Source: Desulfobacteraceae bacterium (GTDB lineage Bacteria; Desulfobacterota; Desulfobacteria; Desulfobacterales; UBA11574). Taken from it: DNA of 20,780 nucleotides. Of the stretch, positions 8,343 through 15,170 are shown piece by piece. The number at the start of each line of letters is the position of its first letter. Position 1 is the stretch's first letter. The stretch spans positions 1 to 20,780 of the forward strand of contig JAOUGB010000003.1 in assembly GCA_029857875.1 (NCBI GenBank), in the 5' to 3' direction. The position numbers and the translations under genes are program-made. Under the pieces are notes generated by a model, which saw only the letters and a program-made list of their open reading frames with translations, had not been told where the DNA came from and made no database searches.

Positions 8343-8603
8343 ATGAAAACGGGATTAATTGTGTATGTTGTCGGAACAGAGCCTGTCGATTGGGATGCAG
8401 ATTCTGAGTTGAGGGCCATCAAGCAAAGCAGCCGAGCAGACCTGGTTGAGATCATCACCGTCAAGTCAGGTCATTTTGATGTTTTGGATGCATGGTGGTC
8501 TCTTTTGACCAGGGGAATGAAGCGAATTGTCTGTATAATTGGAGAATTTACTCCAAACGGCAATCTGACCCTTAAGAAACGTAAGCTTTGTCTGTGTGGA
8601 TAG
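8343..8603 (+). CDS. Small protein of unknown function under cobalamin riboswitch control
   Basis: An 86-residue protein I do not recognise. It begins MKTGLIVYVVGTEPVDWD and contains a second hydrophobic strand, MKRIVCIIGEF, near residues 61-71; in between lies ADLVEIITVKSGHFDVLDAWW. The alternation of beta-like strands and polar segments suggests a small alpha/beta fold. There is no signal peptide or membrane span, and the C-terminus ends with two cysteines (LCLCG). The start ATG has AAGGAGG at 8328-8334, eight bases upstream; an in-frame GTG at 8334 lies inside that site and is rejected. It is the only gene between the riboswitch terminator and the convergent nitrilase gene, so it looks like the sole target of the riboswitch. 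It could be a B12-related accessory protein or a remnant of a longer gene; neither can be shown. Confidence 0.75.
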   Translation: MKTGLIVYVVGTEPVDWDADSELRAIKQSSRADLVEIITVKSGHFDVLDAWWSLLTRGMKRIVCIIGEFTPNGNLTLKKRKLCLCG

Positions 8604-8664
8604 GAAATGGGGCGGTTGTCATATTCAAGGGATGTTTTTAGCGGATAAGAATACAAACCTTAAC

Positions 8665-8697
8665 ACCCCCGATTGAGTCTTTTGATCAATTGGGGGT
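8665..8697. terminator. Hairpin between convergent genes, probable terminator
   Basis: ACCCCCGATTGA at 8665-8676 pairs with TCAATTGGGGGT at 8686-8697 (one G-T pair) around a nine-base loop. It sits between the riboswitch-controlled gene and the convergent nitrilase gene, whose stop codon begins right after it. The T run is short on either strand, so termination efficiency is uncertain. Confidence 0.6.
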
Positions 8698-9510
8698 TTA
8701 ACTGAGATCATAAAGTTCAGGTCTTCTGTTGGGCAAAAAGTATCGCATCCGGTGCTCTCTAACCCGGTTGAGGTCTTTGGATTTTAGATCAGCAAGAACC
8801 AGACTTTCCTTGTTGCTTAAACTTTTTTTAATAATTTTTCCGGATGGACCAATGATCACTGCGATACCTGGAAAACGAAGCCCTTTTTCATTTTCCCCGG
8901 TTTGGTTGCAGGCGACGATAAATAGACCGTTATCAAACGCTCTTGCCGTGAGATGGCGCATCCATGATATGTATTTCTCTTCGGGTGTTCCTCTTGGGGA
9001 TGCATGAGGAATAAAAATAAGATCAGCGCCTTTTATTGCCATGTGGGTGGAAAGTTCAGGGAAATGGGCATCATAACAAAGTTGTATTCCGAACTTGACA
9101 CCCCTTGCATCAAACAAGGGAATCGTATCGCCTGGTGTGAAAATGCCTTGTTCAGGAGGGGCGATGTGTAACTTTCGATAGACGCCCACAAATCCGTCCG
9201 GTTTTATGGCCAGGTGGCTGGAAAAAATATGACCTTTTTCATCTTTTTCAACAATTCCTGCCAAAATGACAATTTTTTGAGATTTAGACAAATTTGAAAG
9301 ATCCTGGGTTATAGGACCGGGAACAGGTTCTGCTGCATTCTTAATCTCTTCGAGATTACTGTAGCCCGTGATATTCAATTCAGGAAAACATATGACATGG
9401 GCACCTTTATTTTTTGATATCGTTATCCAATGGACCATGGCGTCGAGATTACGACGCACATCCCCTGCAACGGAACGAAAAATCATGGCGGCAATACGGA
9501 TGTCTTGCAT
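8698..9510 (-). CDS. Carbon-nitrogen hydrolase (nitrilase superfamily)
   Basis: A 270-residue amidohydrolase of the nitrilase superfamily that should cleave a non-peptide C-N bond; the substrate is unknown. Its catalytic triad is visible: Glu44 in CFPELNITGYS, Lys113 in YRKLHIAPPEQG and Cys145 in GIQLCYDAHFPE. The downstream segments HASPRGTPEEKY and GLFIVACNQTG also fit the family. The frame is open upstream to a TTG at 9585, overlapping the previous gene, but I chose ATG at 9510 because MQDIRIAAM begins the first strand of the fold; neither start has a good ribosome site. It is the last gene of a tight minus-strand run after yjbQ and the siroheme-decarboxylase gene, so it is probably co-transcribed with them. 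Confidence 0.88.
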   Translation of the reverse strand: MQDIRIAAMIFRSVAGDVRRNLDAMVHWITISKNKGAHVICFPELNITGYSNLEEIKNAAEPVPGPITQDLSNLSKSQKIVILAGIVEKDEKGHIFSSHLAIKPDGFVGVYRKLHIAPPEQGIFTPGDTIPLFDARGVKFGIQLCYDAHFPELSTHMAIKGADLIFIPHASPRGTPEEKYISWMRHLTARAFDNGLFIVACNQTGENEKGLRFPGIAVIIGPSGKIIKKSLSNKESLVLADLKSKDLNRVREHRMRYFLPNRRPELYDLS

Positions 9511-9574
9511 AGCGAATTTAGTACGGTCGGTTGTTGGGTTTGATACGATGTATCCGGGTAATTGATATCCAAAA

Positions 9575-10030
9575 TTAAAGATCAAAATGTGCTTTAATTT
9601 TATACATTTTTGTTGCAGGCAGGTTTATAATTCCTTTTACACCCGTCTCCTGAGAGATATTTTCAAGGTTATTTTTTATTTCATCCATGGATTGAGCGAT
9701 AAAGGTGAACCAGATGTTATACTTATTATCCCGCCGGTAATTATGGGTTACCCCTGGATAACGGTTAACGGCCCTGGCAAAACTGTCAATTTTGTCCCGG
9801 GAGACTTTTGCCGCACAGAGAGTACTGACAAATCCTAATTTTTCAGGAACAAAATTACCGCCGATCCGGCGGATAATTCCTTTTTTCTTCAGCCGTTTTA
9901 GTCTCATGATAACTTGATCTTCCGAAAGATGAAGGTTTTGGGCAATTGAAAGATAGGGACGGGACGTGATAGGAAAGTCGGATTGAATCCGATTAAGTAT
10001 CGCCCGGTCAATTTCATCTATTGACAGCAT
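9575..10030 (-). CDS. ahbA: Siroheme decarboxylase subunit (AhbA/AhbB family)
   Basis: Siroheme decarboxylase removes two acetate carboxyl groups from siroheme to give 12,18-didecarboxysiroheme in the alternative haem pathway of sulfate reducers and archaea; AhbA and AhbB form a heterodimer. The 151 residues begin with an AsnC-like helix-turn-helix (DEIDRAILNRIQSDFP, RLKRLKKKGIIRRIGGNF), which is why these proteins are often misnamed Lrp/AsnC regulators. The decarboxylase features follow: YPGVTHNYRRDNKYNIWFTF with His96-Asn-Tyr, and the C-terminal LPATKMYKIKAHF. Assignment to AhbA rather than AhbB is from memory of that C-terminus and is uncertain. The partner subunit and AhbC/AhbD are not in the window. 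Its CAGGAG ribosome site lies inside the last codons of yjbQ and the gap is three bases, so the two are translationally close. Confidence 0.85.
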   Translation of the reverse strand: MLSIDEIDRAILNRIQSDFPITSRPYLSIAQNLHLSEDQVIMRLKRLKKKGIIRRIGGNFVPEKLGFVSTLCAAKVSRDKIDSFARAVNRYPGVTHNYRRDNKYNIWFTFIAQSMDEIKNNLENISQETGVKGIINLPATKMYKIKAHFDL

Positions 10031-10033
10031 GGT

Positions 10034-10438
10034 TTACTCCTGAAATTTTTCTTTTATCAGATGCACATGGACCTTTCTGGTTCGGGGGCCGTCAAATTCA
10101 CAGAAAAATATTCCCTGCCACGTACCCAGGATCAGTCGATCATTTTCTACGGCGATCAGTTCTGAAGGCCCGATAAGCGTAGATTTGATATGGGCCGGCG
10201 AATTTCCTTCCAGATGACGATATCCCGCCTTCCATGGTATGATTGTGTTGATGATCATCAAGATATCATCTTTTACACTCGGATCAGCACTTTCATTAAT
10301 GGTTACGGCAGCAGTTGTGTGCGGGACATAAAGCATACAGAGCCCCTGGCCGATGCCTGCAGAAAGGACGATATCCTGAATTTTAGATGTGATATCGATC
10401 ATTTCCGTCCTATTGTTCGATTTAATTGTGCAGATCAT
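10034..10438 (-). CDS. yjbQ: YjbQ/UPF0047-family protein (secondary thiamine-phosphate synthase type)
   Basis: A 134-residue protein of the YjbQ (UPF0047) family. Some members show weak thiamine-phosphate synthase activity, but the physiological role is unclear. Family motifs are in place: YVPHTTAAVTINESADP (His40, Glu49), HLEGNSPAHIKST (His75, His83) and LGTWQGIFFCEFDGPR near the C-terminus. The two histidine-rich segments are the likely metal or substrate site. The start ATG at 10438 has GGAG a few bases upstream on the minus strand. It is the first gene of the run that continues with the siroheme decarboxylase subunit and the nitrilase. dsrC lies upstream on the same strand, but a terminator separates them. 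Confidence 0.92.
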   Translation of the reverse strand: MICTIKSNNRTEMIDITSKIQDIVLSAGIGQGLCMLYVPHTTAAVTINESADPSVKDDILMIINTIIPWKAGYRHLEGNSPAHIKSTLIGPSELIAVENDRLILGTWQGIFFCEFDGPRTRKVHVHLIKEKFQE

Positions 10439-10462
10439 ATCATCTCTCCATTACATAAAAAA

Positions 10463-10490
10463 AGCCCTGCAAAAATGCAGAGCTTTTTTT
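10463..10490 (-). terminator. Intrinsic terminator after dsrC
   Basis: On the minus strand AGCTCTGC and GCAGGGCT form an eight-pair stem, with one G-U pair, around ATTTTT, followed by a run of seven T. It lies 33 bases beyond the dsrC stop and before the yjbQ start. On the plus strand one stem position is an A-C mismatch, so the minus-strand reading is preferred. Confidence 0.85.
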
Positions 10491-10523
10491 GTAAAATGGG
10501 TAAACCAATTGTTGTCTTTTAAA

Positions 10524-10841
10524 TTAGACACATCCTGTGGGCTTCGGAAGACCGGCCATCTTACATGCTCCCTTGCCGGGGCCTGAGGGGAACAGTTCAT
10601 AAATATGTTTCAGCTTAAAACCAGTTACTTTTGAGAGGATACGAACCATAGGAGCAATCCCATTTTTTTCATAGTATTCCTGAAGAACCTTAATTACCTT
10701 CTTGTGCTCCTCATTCAATTCTTCAATCCCTTCCTGATGCTTTACCCACTGCACCCACTCTTCACACCAGTTTTCGTAGGTGTCGATAAAGCCGTCTTCA
10801 TCTACGGTAAATGTCTTTCCCATATAATCAACTGTTGCCAT
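10524..10841 (-). CDS. dsrC: DsrC, sulfur-carrier protein of dissimilatory sulfite reduction
   Basis: DsrC is the small sulfur-carrier partner of dissimilatory sulfite reductase DsrAB. It takes up sulfur as a trisulfide between its two C-terminal cysteines and hands electrons on from the DsrMKJOP membrane complex. The 105 residues show the family pattern, with DEDGFIDTYENWCEEW near the start and RILSKVTGFKLKHIYELFP before the flexible tail. GKGACKMAGLPKPTGCV places the two redox cysteines at 93 and 104, the second being next to last as in true DsrC and unlike TusE-type proteins that lack one. AAGGAGG precedes the ATG at 10841. The gene is monocistronic, with its own promoter region and terminator, as expected for dsrC located away from dsrAB. 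Confidence 0.97.
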   Translation of the reverse strand: MATVDYMGKTFTVDEDGFIDTYENWCEEWVQWVKHQEGIEELNEEHKKVIKVLQEYYEKNGIAPMVRILSKVTGFKLKHIYELFPSGPGKGACKMAGLPKPTGCV

Positions 10842-10904
10842 TCAAAACCTCCTTTTTACTTTAATTATTTTTATGGCTTTCTGCCTATTCCTTTTTTAAA
10901 AGAC

Positions 10905-10939
10905 TTAAAACAATTATCTGATTGATTTGTCAATGTCAA
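10905..10939 (-). promoter_or_regulatory. Overlapping promoter candidates for dsrC
   Basis: On the minus strand two TTGACA hexamers stand back to back, at 10939-10934 and 10933-10928. The first has TAATTG 17 bases later (10916-10911) and the second has TTTTAA 17 bases later (10910-10905). Either could act as a sigma70 promoter for dsrC, which starts about 65-70 bases downstream. Confidence 0.5.
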
Positions 10940-10940
10940 T

Positions 10941-11072
10941 ATGAAAAATATAAATACTTTTTATTTGATAAAGATAATATATTTTACATTTTTGATTGCC
11001 TTAACTGCAATGCCGATTTTATTTGAAAGCAAAAAAGAAATCCTGCAGATGATGCTTAATTTGAAAAAGTAG
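10941..11072 (+). CDS. Possible small membrane protein upstream of miaA
   Basis: A 43-codon ORF beginning MKNINTFYLIKIIYFTF. It has one hydrophobic segment of about 20 residues (roughly 11-28) followed by a short charged tail with three lysines near residues 31-33 and two at the C-terminus, so it would be a single-span membrane peptide. Its TAG overlaps the ribosome site of miaA, the spacing expected of an upstream cistron. Against it: there is no clear ribosome site before its ATG, the sequence is AT-rich enough for a chance ORF, and I know no homologue. Confidence 0.3.
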   Translation: MKNINTFYLIKIIYFTFLIALTAMPILFESKKEILQMMLNLKK

Positions 11073-11085
11073 GAAAGGATGCTTG

Positions 11086-12021
11086 ATGTATTTTAAGGGT
11101 GTTGAACCAAGGGTGATTGTCATATGCGGACCAACGGCTTTGGGGAAAACATCTATGGCCATTCATCTTGCAAAACACTTCGATGGTGAGATTATCGGAG
11201 CTGATTCAATGCAGATATACAGATATATGGATATCGGAACAGCCAAGCCCACATTGTACGAGCAAGCTCGTGTCAAACACCATATGATCGATGTCATCGA
11301 CCCGGATGAACATTTTGATGCCAGGAAGTATGCAACCCTGTCCCATGAAAAGGTTATGGAACTTCATGGACAAAATATAATCCCCTTTGTTGTCGGGGGA
11401 ACAGGACTTTATATCAAAGCACTCTTTCACGGTCTTTTTAAAACCGAAGCATCAGATTCTGATATCCGTGGCCGTTTAAAAGCAGAAGTTCAAGCCTACG
11501 GCAGCGCTTATTTATACAAAAGATTATGTCGGCAGGATCCCGACACGGCCAAAAAGATACACCCTAACGACACATACAGGATCATGAGGGCTCTGGAAGT
11601 ATACGCGTTAACCGGAAAAACACTTTCGGAACTCCACCAGGCCCATGGTTTTAAAGACATTCCGTTCGTCGTTCTGAAAATCGGTCTTCATATCAATCGG
11701 GAAATACTTTATGATCGTATTAACAAAAGAGTGGATATAATGATCAACAGTGGTTTTGTTGACGAGGTAAAAAGACTGCTGGTAATGGGATATTCGCCGA
11801 AGCTGAAATCCATGCAGTCCATCGGTTATCGCCATATCGTCAATTTCATAGAAGGTCATTGCACATGGGATGAGACGGTAAGGACACTGAAGCGGGATAC
11901 AAGAAGATATGCAAAACGTCAAATGACGTGGTTCAAAGCGGATCCGGAAGTAATATGGAAAGAACCGGAAGCCTTAGAGGATATCAAAGGGTTGATAAAA
12001 AAATTCTTGCAAGGGGGATAG
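11086..12021 (+). CDS. miaA: tRNA dimethylallyltransferase
   Basis: Adds a dimethylallyl group to N6 of adenosine-37 in tRNAs that read codons starting with U, in the cytoplasm. The 311-residue length is typical. Residues 15-22 (GPTALGKT) are the P-loop, and DSMQIYRYMDIGTAKP from Asp40 is the catalytic and substrate-binding segment. VVGGTGLYIKAL and SIGYRHIVNFI, then RRYAKRQMTWF, are family landmarks. A TTG three bases upstream also opens the frame, but ATG at 11086 is preferred because AAGGA at 11075-11079 lies six bases before it. A mobile element begins 18 bases after its stop. hfq, a common neighbour of miaA, is not adjacent here. Confidence 0.96.
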   Translation: MYFKGVEPRVIVICGPTALGKTSMAIHLAKHFDGEIIGADSMQIYRYMDIGTAKPTLYEQARVKHHMIDVIDPDEHFDARKYATLSHEKVMELHGQNIIPFVVGGTGLYIKALFHGLFKTEASDSDIRGRLKAEVQAYGSAYLYKRLCRQDPDTAKKIHPNDTYRIMRALEVYALTGKTLSELHQAHGFKDIPFVVLKIGLHINREILYDRINKRVDIMINSGFVDEVKRLLVMGYSPKLKSMQSIGYRHIVNFIEGHCTWDETVRTLKRDTRRYAKRQMTWFKADPEVIWKEPEALEDIKGLIKKFLQGG

Positions 12022-12039
12022 ATATATATCTAAATAGGA

Positions 12040-12361
12040 CCTAAATTGAGCGATTGTCGAATTTGCCGGTCGTAAGATCCCGCCTTTCGGGGAGATGCAA
12101 GGCATGAGACATGCAGCCCCGCTGAATTAAGCGGGATAAACCTCCGTATGCTACTGCAAATGTCTCATAACGATGCAGATTCGGTAATCCTCCTGAGGCG
12201 GATAAAACTTGGCAAGCCCGAAGGGTTTCAAATGGTGACAATATTTTAAATAAATACATTCACATATTGGATGAGACCTGTTAGCGATTATCGCAATGTA
12301 TATTTATCTATAATTATTAATTTGTTATCTTCCTTTCACTATTTGAAACGCTCGGTTTAGG
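12040..12361. mobile_element. MITE-like non-coding element, copy 1 (upstream of nadE)
   Basis: A 322-base element that runs from CCTAAATTGAGCG to the inverted CGCTCGGTTTAGG and carries no transposase. It shares its ends, block order and folding with copy 2 at 15171-15436. After CCTAAATTGAGCG comes a hairpin-rich module (12053-12225), then TTTCAAATGGTGACA, an AT-rich middle and an inverted TTTCAAATAGTGA-type block joined to the right end. In the module, ATGAGACAT (12104-12112) pairs with ATGTCTCAT (12160-12168), and CCCGCT with AGCGGG (12118-12135). A TATAAT hexamer lies at 12309-12314. No convincing target duplication flanks it. It fills the gap between miaA and nadE, ending 11 bases before the nadE start. 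Confidence 0.82.
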
Positions 12362-12372
12362 AAGAAATTATC

Positions 12373-14031
12373 ATGAAGATAGCCATAGCACAGATAAATC
12401 CGATTATCGGCGACTTTAAACACAATTTTGACAAGATCAAGCATTTTGCAGATCAGGCCGCTAAGCTTCAGTGCGATCTTGTTGTCTTTTCAGAACTTGT
12501 GATTACAGGATACCCCCCTCGAGATCTTCTTGAGAGAAGGGATTTTATCAGTGCGAATCTTGCCTGTTTAGAACGGCTGCTGACCTCCATCCGAGGAATC
12601 GGGGTGATATGCGGCTTTGTGGACAAAAATCCAGCGGGAAAAGGAAAACCGCTATATAACACGGCCATTCTTTTTGAAGACGGCAACATCATTCATAAGG
12701 TTCATAAAAGGTTACTGCCGGTCTATGACATATTTGATGAGCGGCGATACTTTGAGTCCGGCAGGGAAAGTCTGCCATGTTCGTACAAGGGACACAGGAT
12801 AGGGCTTACAATTTGTGAAGATGCCTGGAATGACGAAGATATTTTCCCAAAAAGAATTTATGCTCATGACCCCGTGGCCCAGACTGTTCAAGCCGGGGCT
12901 GATCTGGTGATCAATATCGCCGCATCTCCTTATTATCTGGGACACGATACATTCAGACAAAACATGTTCGCGTTCATGGCACAAAAATACAGGCTTCCCT
13001 TTATGTTTGCCAACCAGGTCGGCGGCAATGACAGCATTCTTTTCGATGGGTCAAGCTCGGTTTTCGACAAAAATGGTAAAGCGATTGCAAGGGCTTCAGA
13101 CTTTACAGAAGATGTTGTGATCTTTGATTCAAAAACATTACAAGCCAGCAAAGACAGCATTCACAACGTTTCACAATCGGATACGGAATCTATATTAAAA
13201 GCCTTGGTGATGGGAACCCACAACTATGTGACTAAGTGCGGTTTTTCCAAAGTGGTTATCGGTTTGAGTGGGGGTATTGATTCAGCTCTGACCGCATGCA
13301 TTGCAGCCAGGGCTTTGGGTCCAGAGAATGTTTCTGTGGTTTTTATGCCGTCTCCGTACACATCAAAAGAAAATTTTGAAGATACACAAAAGCTGGCCGC
13401 GAACCTGGGCGTATTTCTGACCACCATCCCCATAGAAAGCATGTTTAAAGAATTTTTAAGGTTTCTTTCACCTGGGTTTAAAGACACCGAACCGGATATT
13501 ACAGAACAAAACATTCAGGCCAGAATCAGAGGCACCATCCTTATGGCACTTTCCAACAAACATGGTGCGCTTGTTCTCTCCACAGGCAACAAGTCTGAAC
13601 TTGCCGTTGGGTATTGTACGCTCTATGGTGATATGACCGGCGGCCTGGCTGTCATTTCGGACATTCCAAAAACTATGGTTTATGATCTTGCGCATTTTAT
13701 CAATCAGGAAAAAGAGTTTATCCCTCCCCGAATCATCACCAAAGCGCCTTCCGCCGAACTCAAACCTGATCAACTCGACCAGGATGATCTACCGCCTTAT
13801 GACATTCTTGACGCTATTTTAAAAGAATACATCGAAGAGGTTAAGGGAATTGAAGATCTGGTTCAAATGGGGTTTGATAAAAGGGTTGTCGAAGATGTAA
13901 TTTCCAGGGTTGACAGGAATGAATACAAACGGCATCAGGCGGCGCCGGGTCTTAAGGTGACGTCAAAGGCGTTTGGTTATGGCAGAAGATATCCTTTGGC
14001 GAAGCGGTACACAGGAAAATCCGAACTCTAG
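12373..14031 (+). CDS. nadE: Glutamine-dependent NAD(+) synthetase
   Basis: Makes NAD+ from deamido-NAD+ and ATP, taking ammonia from glutamine, in the cytoplasm. The 552 residues hold two domains. The N-terminal nitrilase-type glutaminase (about 1-260) has the triad Glu41 (FSELVITGYPP), Lys112 (HKRLLPVYDIFDERRYF) and Cys148 (GLTICEDAWND). The C-terminal NAD synthetase (about 275-552) has the ATP pyrophosphatase loop SGGIDS at 299-304, STGNKSELAVGYCTLYGDM, and KAPSAELKPDQ. The start ATG has AGGAAG at 12359-12364, eight bases upstream; its first three bases are the last bases of mobile element copy 1. Its stop codon lies one base from that of the convergent yhcC-type gene. Confidence 0.97.
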   Translation: MKIAIAQINPIIGDFKHNFDKIKHFADQAAKLQCDLVVFSELVITGYPPRDLLERRDFISANLACLERLLTSIRGIGVICGFVDKNPAGKGKPLYNTAILFEDGNIIHKVHKRLLPVYDIFDERRYFESGRESLPCSYKGHRIGLTICEDAWNDEDIFPKRIYAHDPVAQTVQAGADLVINIAASPYYLGHDTFRQNMFAFMAQKYRLPFMFANQVGGNDSILFDGSSSVFDKNGKAIARASDFTEDVVIFDSKTLQASKDSIHNVSQSDTESILKALVMGTHNYVTKCGFSKVVIGLSGGIDSALTACIAARALGPENVSVVFMPSPYTSKENFEDTQKLAANLGVFLTTIPIESMFKEFLRFLSPGFKDTEPDITEQNIQARIRGTILMALSNKHGALVLSTGNKSELAVGYCTLYGDMTGGLAVISDIPKTMVYDLAHFINQEKEFIPPRIITKAPSAELKPDQLDQDDLPPYDILDAILKEYIEEVKGIEDLVQMGFDKRVVEDVISRVDRNEYKRHQAAPGLKVTSKAFGYGRRYPLAKRYTGKSEL

Positions 14032-14032
14032 G

Positions 14033-14947
14033 TTAACCATCAATATGCTTTCCCTGCCATGTATCCCTTGTTTCTAGTGTTTTCCGGATGAGAGCGATGG
14101 TTTCCGTCTTTTTAAGGGACCATGTGGGTGCCACCAATTCATTTGGATGCGGATCTCCGGTCAGACGCTGAATAACCATGTGTTTTGGAATACGTTCCAA
14201 AAAATCACAGACGATATCTATGTATTCATTTTGCTCCAGACATCTGTATTGGTTCGTATGGTAAAGCTTATCCAGTTTTGTACCCTTTACAACGTAAAGG
14301 AGATGAAGTTTGATACCGTCTATTCCCATATCGGCAACAGCCCGAGCTGTTTGGAGCATATGAACCTTTTTTTCCTGGGGAAGACCGAGAATCACATGGG
14401 CACAGATGTTGATACCCCTGTTTTTTGTCGCGTCCACAGCCCCTTTGAAACAGTTGAAATCATGCCCTCGATTGATCAAGGCAAGGGTAGAATCATTGGC
14501 CGATTGCAGACCGTATTCGATCCAAACCAGATAATTGTCCACATATCCCTGTATAAGATCCAGGATCGGTTCGTTGACACAATCCGGTCTTGTACCGATG
14601 GAAATTCCAACCACATCTTCAACGCTAAGGGCCTGTTCATATAGATGTTTAAGCGTATTTAAAGATCCATAGGTGTTTGTAAATGATTGGAAATATGCTA
14701 TAAATTTTTTTGCTTTATAGCGTTTAAACAGTGCACTTTTCGCCGTTACAACCTGATCGATAACCGAAAGTCCTTTTGTACGGGCCCCGGTGCCGGAGCC
14801 TCTCACATTACAGTAGATACATCCGCCTGTGGAGATGGTTCCGTCCCTGTTTGGACAGGAAAGACCGGCATCAATGGTGATTTTTTGAACTCTGCATCCA
14901 AAGATATTTTTCAGGTAGGTGTTAAAGTCATTGTATCGTTGACGCAT
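14033..14947 (-). CDS. yhcC: YhcC-type radical SAM protein (TIGR01212 family)
   Basis: A 304-residue radical S-adenosylmethionine protein whose reaction is not established. The N-terminus, RYNDFNTYLKNIFGCRVQKI, is the family start. Cys31, Cys43 and Cys46 in LSCPNRDGTISTGGCIYC are the likely 4Fe-4S ligands. FIAYFQSFTNTYG, VGISIGTRPDC, IEYGLQSAND and the C-terminal RLTGDPHPNELVAPTW match the YhcC branch, which is related to the Elp3 core. The start ATG at 14947 has no strong ribosome site. It is tail-to-tail with nadE, with stop codons one base apart, so the two transcripts must overlap at their 3' ends. Upstream lie a 9-bp palindrome and mobile element copy 2. Confidence 0.92.
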   Translation of the reverse strand: MRQRYNDFNTYLKNIFGCRVQKITIDAGLSCPNRDGTISTGGCIYCNVRGSGTGARTKGLSVIDQVVTAKSALFKRYKAKKFIAYFQSFTNTYGSLNTLKHLYEQALSVEDVVGISIGTRPDCVNEPILDLIQGYVDNYLVWIEYGLQSANDSTLALINRGHDFNCFKGAVDATKNRGINICAHVILGLPQEKKVHMLQTARAVADMGIDGIKLHLLYVVKGTKLDKLYHTNQYRCLEQNEYIDIVCDFLERIPKHMVIQRLTGDPHPNELVAPTWSLKKTETIALIRKTLETRDTWQGKHIDG

Positions 14948-15060
14948 TTTTCTCGGTTTCGGGAAGGGGGTATTGTTTCAAGTTTGTTTTTGGCGAATTA
15001 ATGATTAGTTTATTAGGTTAATATATACATTTTTGCAGAAAAGATGTAAAATAATTAATA

Positions 15061-15086
15061 ATGAATTCGCAAAATATCGAATTCAT
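15061..15086. repeat. Perfect palindrome upstream of the yhcC-type gene
   Basis: ATGAATTCG at 15061-15069 and CGAATTCAT at 15078-15086 are perfect inverted copies separated by eight bases. There is no T run, so it is not a standard terminator. It could be a regulator site or a hairpin in the leader of the minus-strand gene. Apart from this, 14948-15170 is AT-rich with no recognised feature. Confidence 0.5.
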
Positions 15087-15170
15087 CTAGTGTTAGATGC
15101 CCAAACACGAAATACCAAATATTTTCGATAAAAGGTTTTATTCTGGCTTTCTAGGAAACCATAATTAAAA

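Noticed and set aside
9511..9585. TTG start at 9585 for the nitrilase gene
   Set aside because: It would add 25 residues with no family similarity and overlap the previous gene, and it has no ribosome site. It is not excluded, because the ATG at 9510 also lacks one.
9575..10030. AsnC/Lrp-type transcription regulator
   Set aside because: The N-terminal helix-turn-helix invites this name, but the THNYRRDNKYNIWF segment and the LPATKMYKIKAHF tail are those of siroheme decarboxylase subunits.
12041..12259. A 72-codon minus-strand ORF inside element copy 1
   Set aside because: The region is a hairpin-rich non-coding module; copy 2 does not preserve an equivalent frame and its length differs.
14147..15001. 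Plus-strand ORFs across the yhcC-type gene
   Set aside because: They are antisense shadows of a well-matched radical SAM gene and have no ribosome sites or recognisable motifs.
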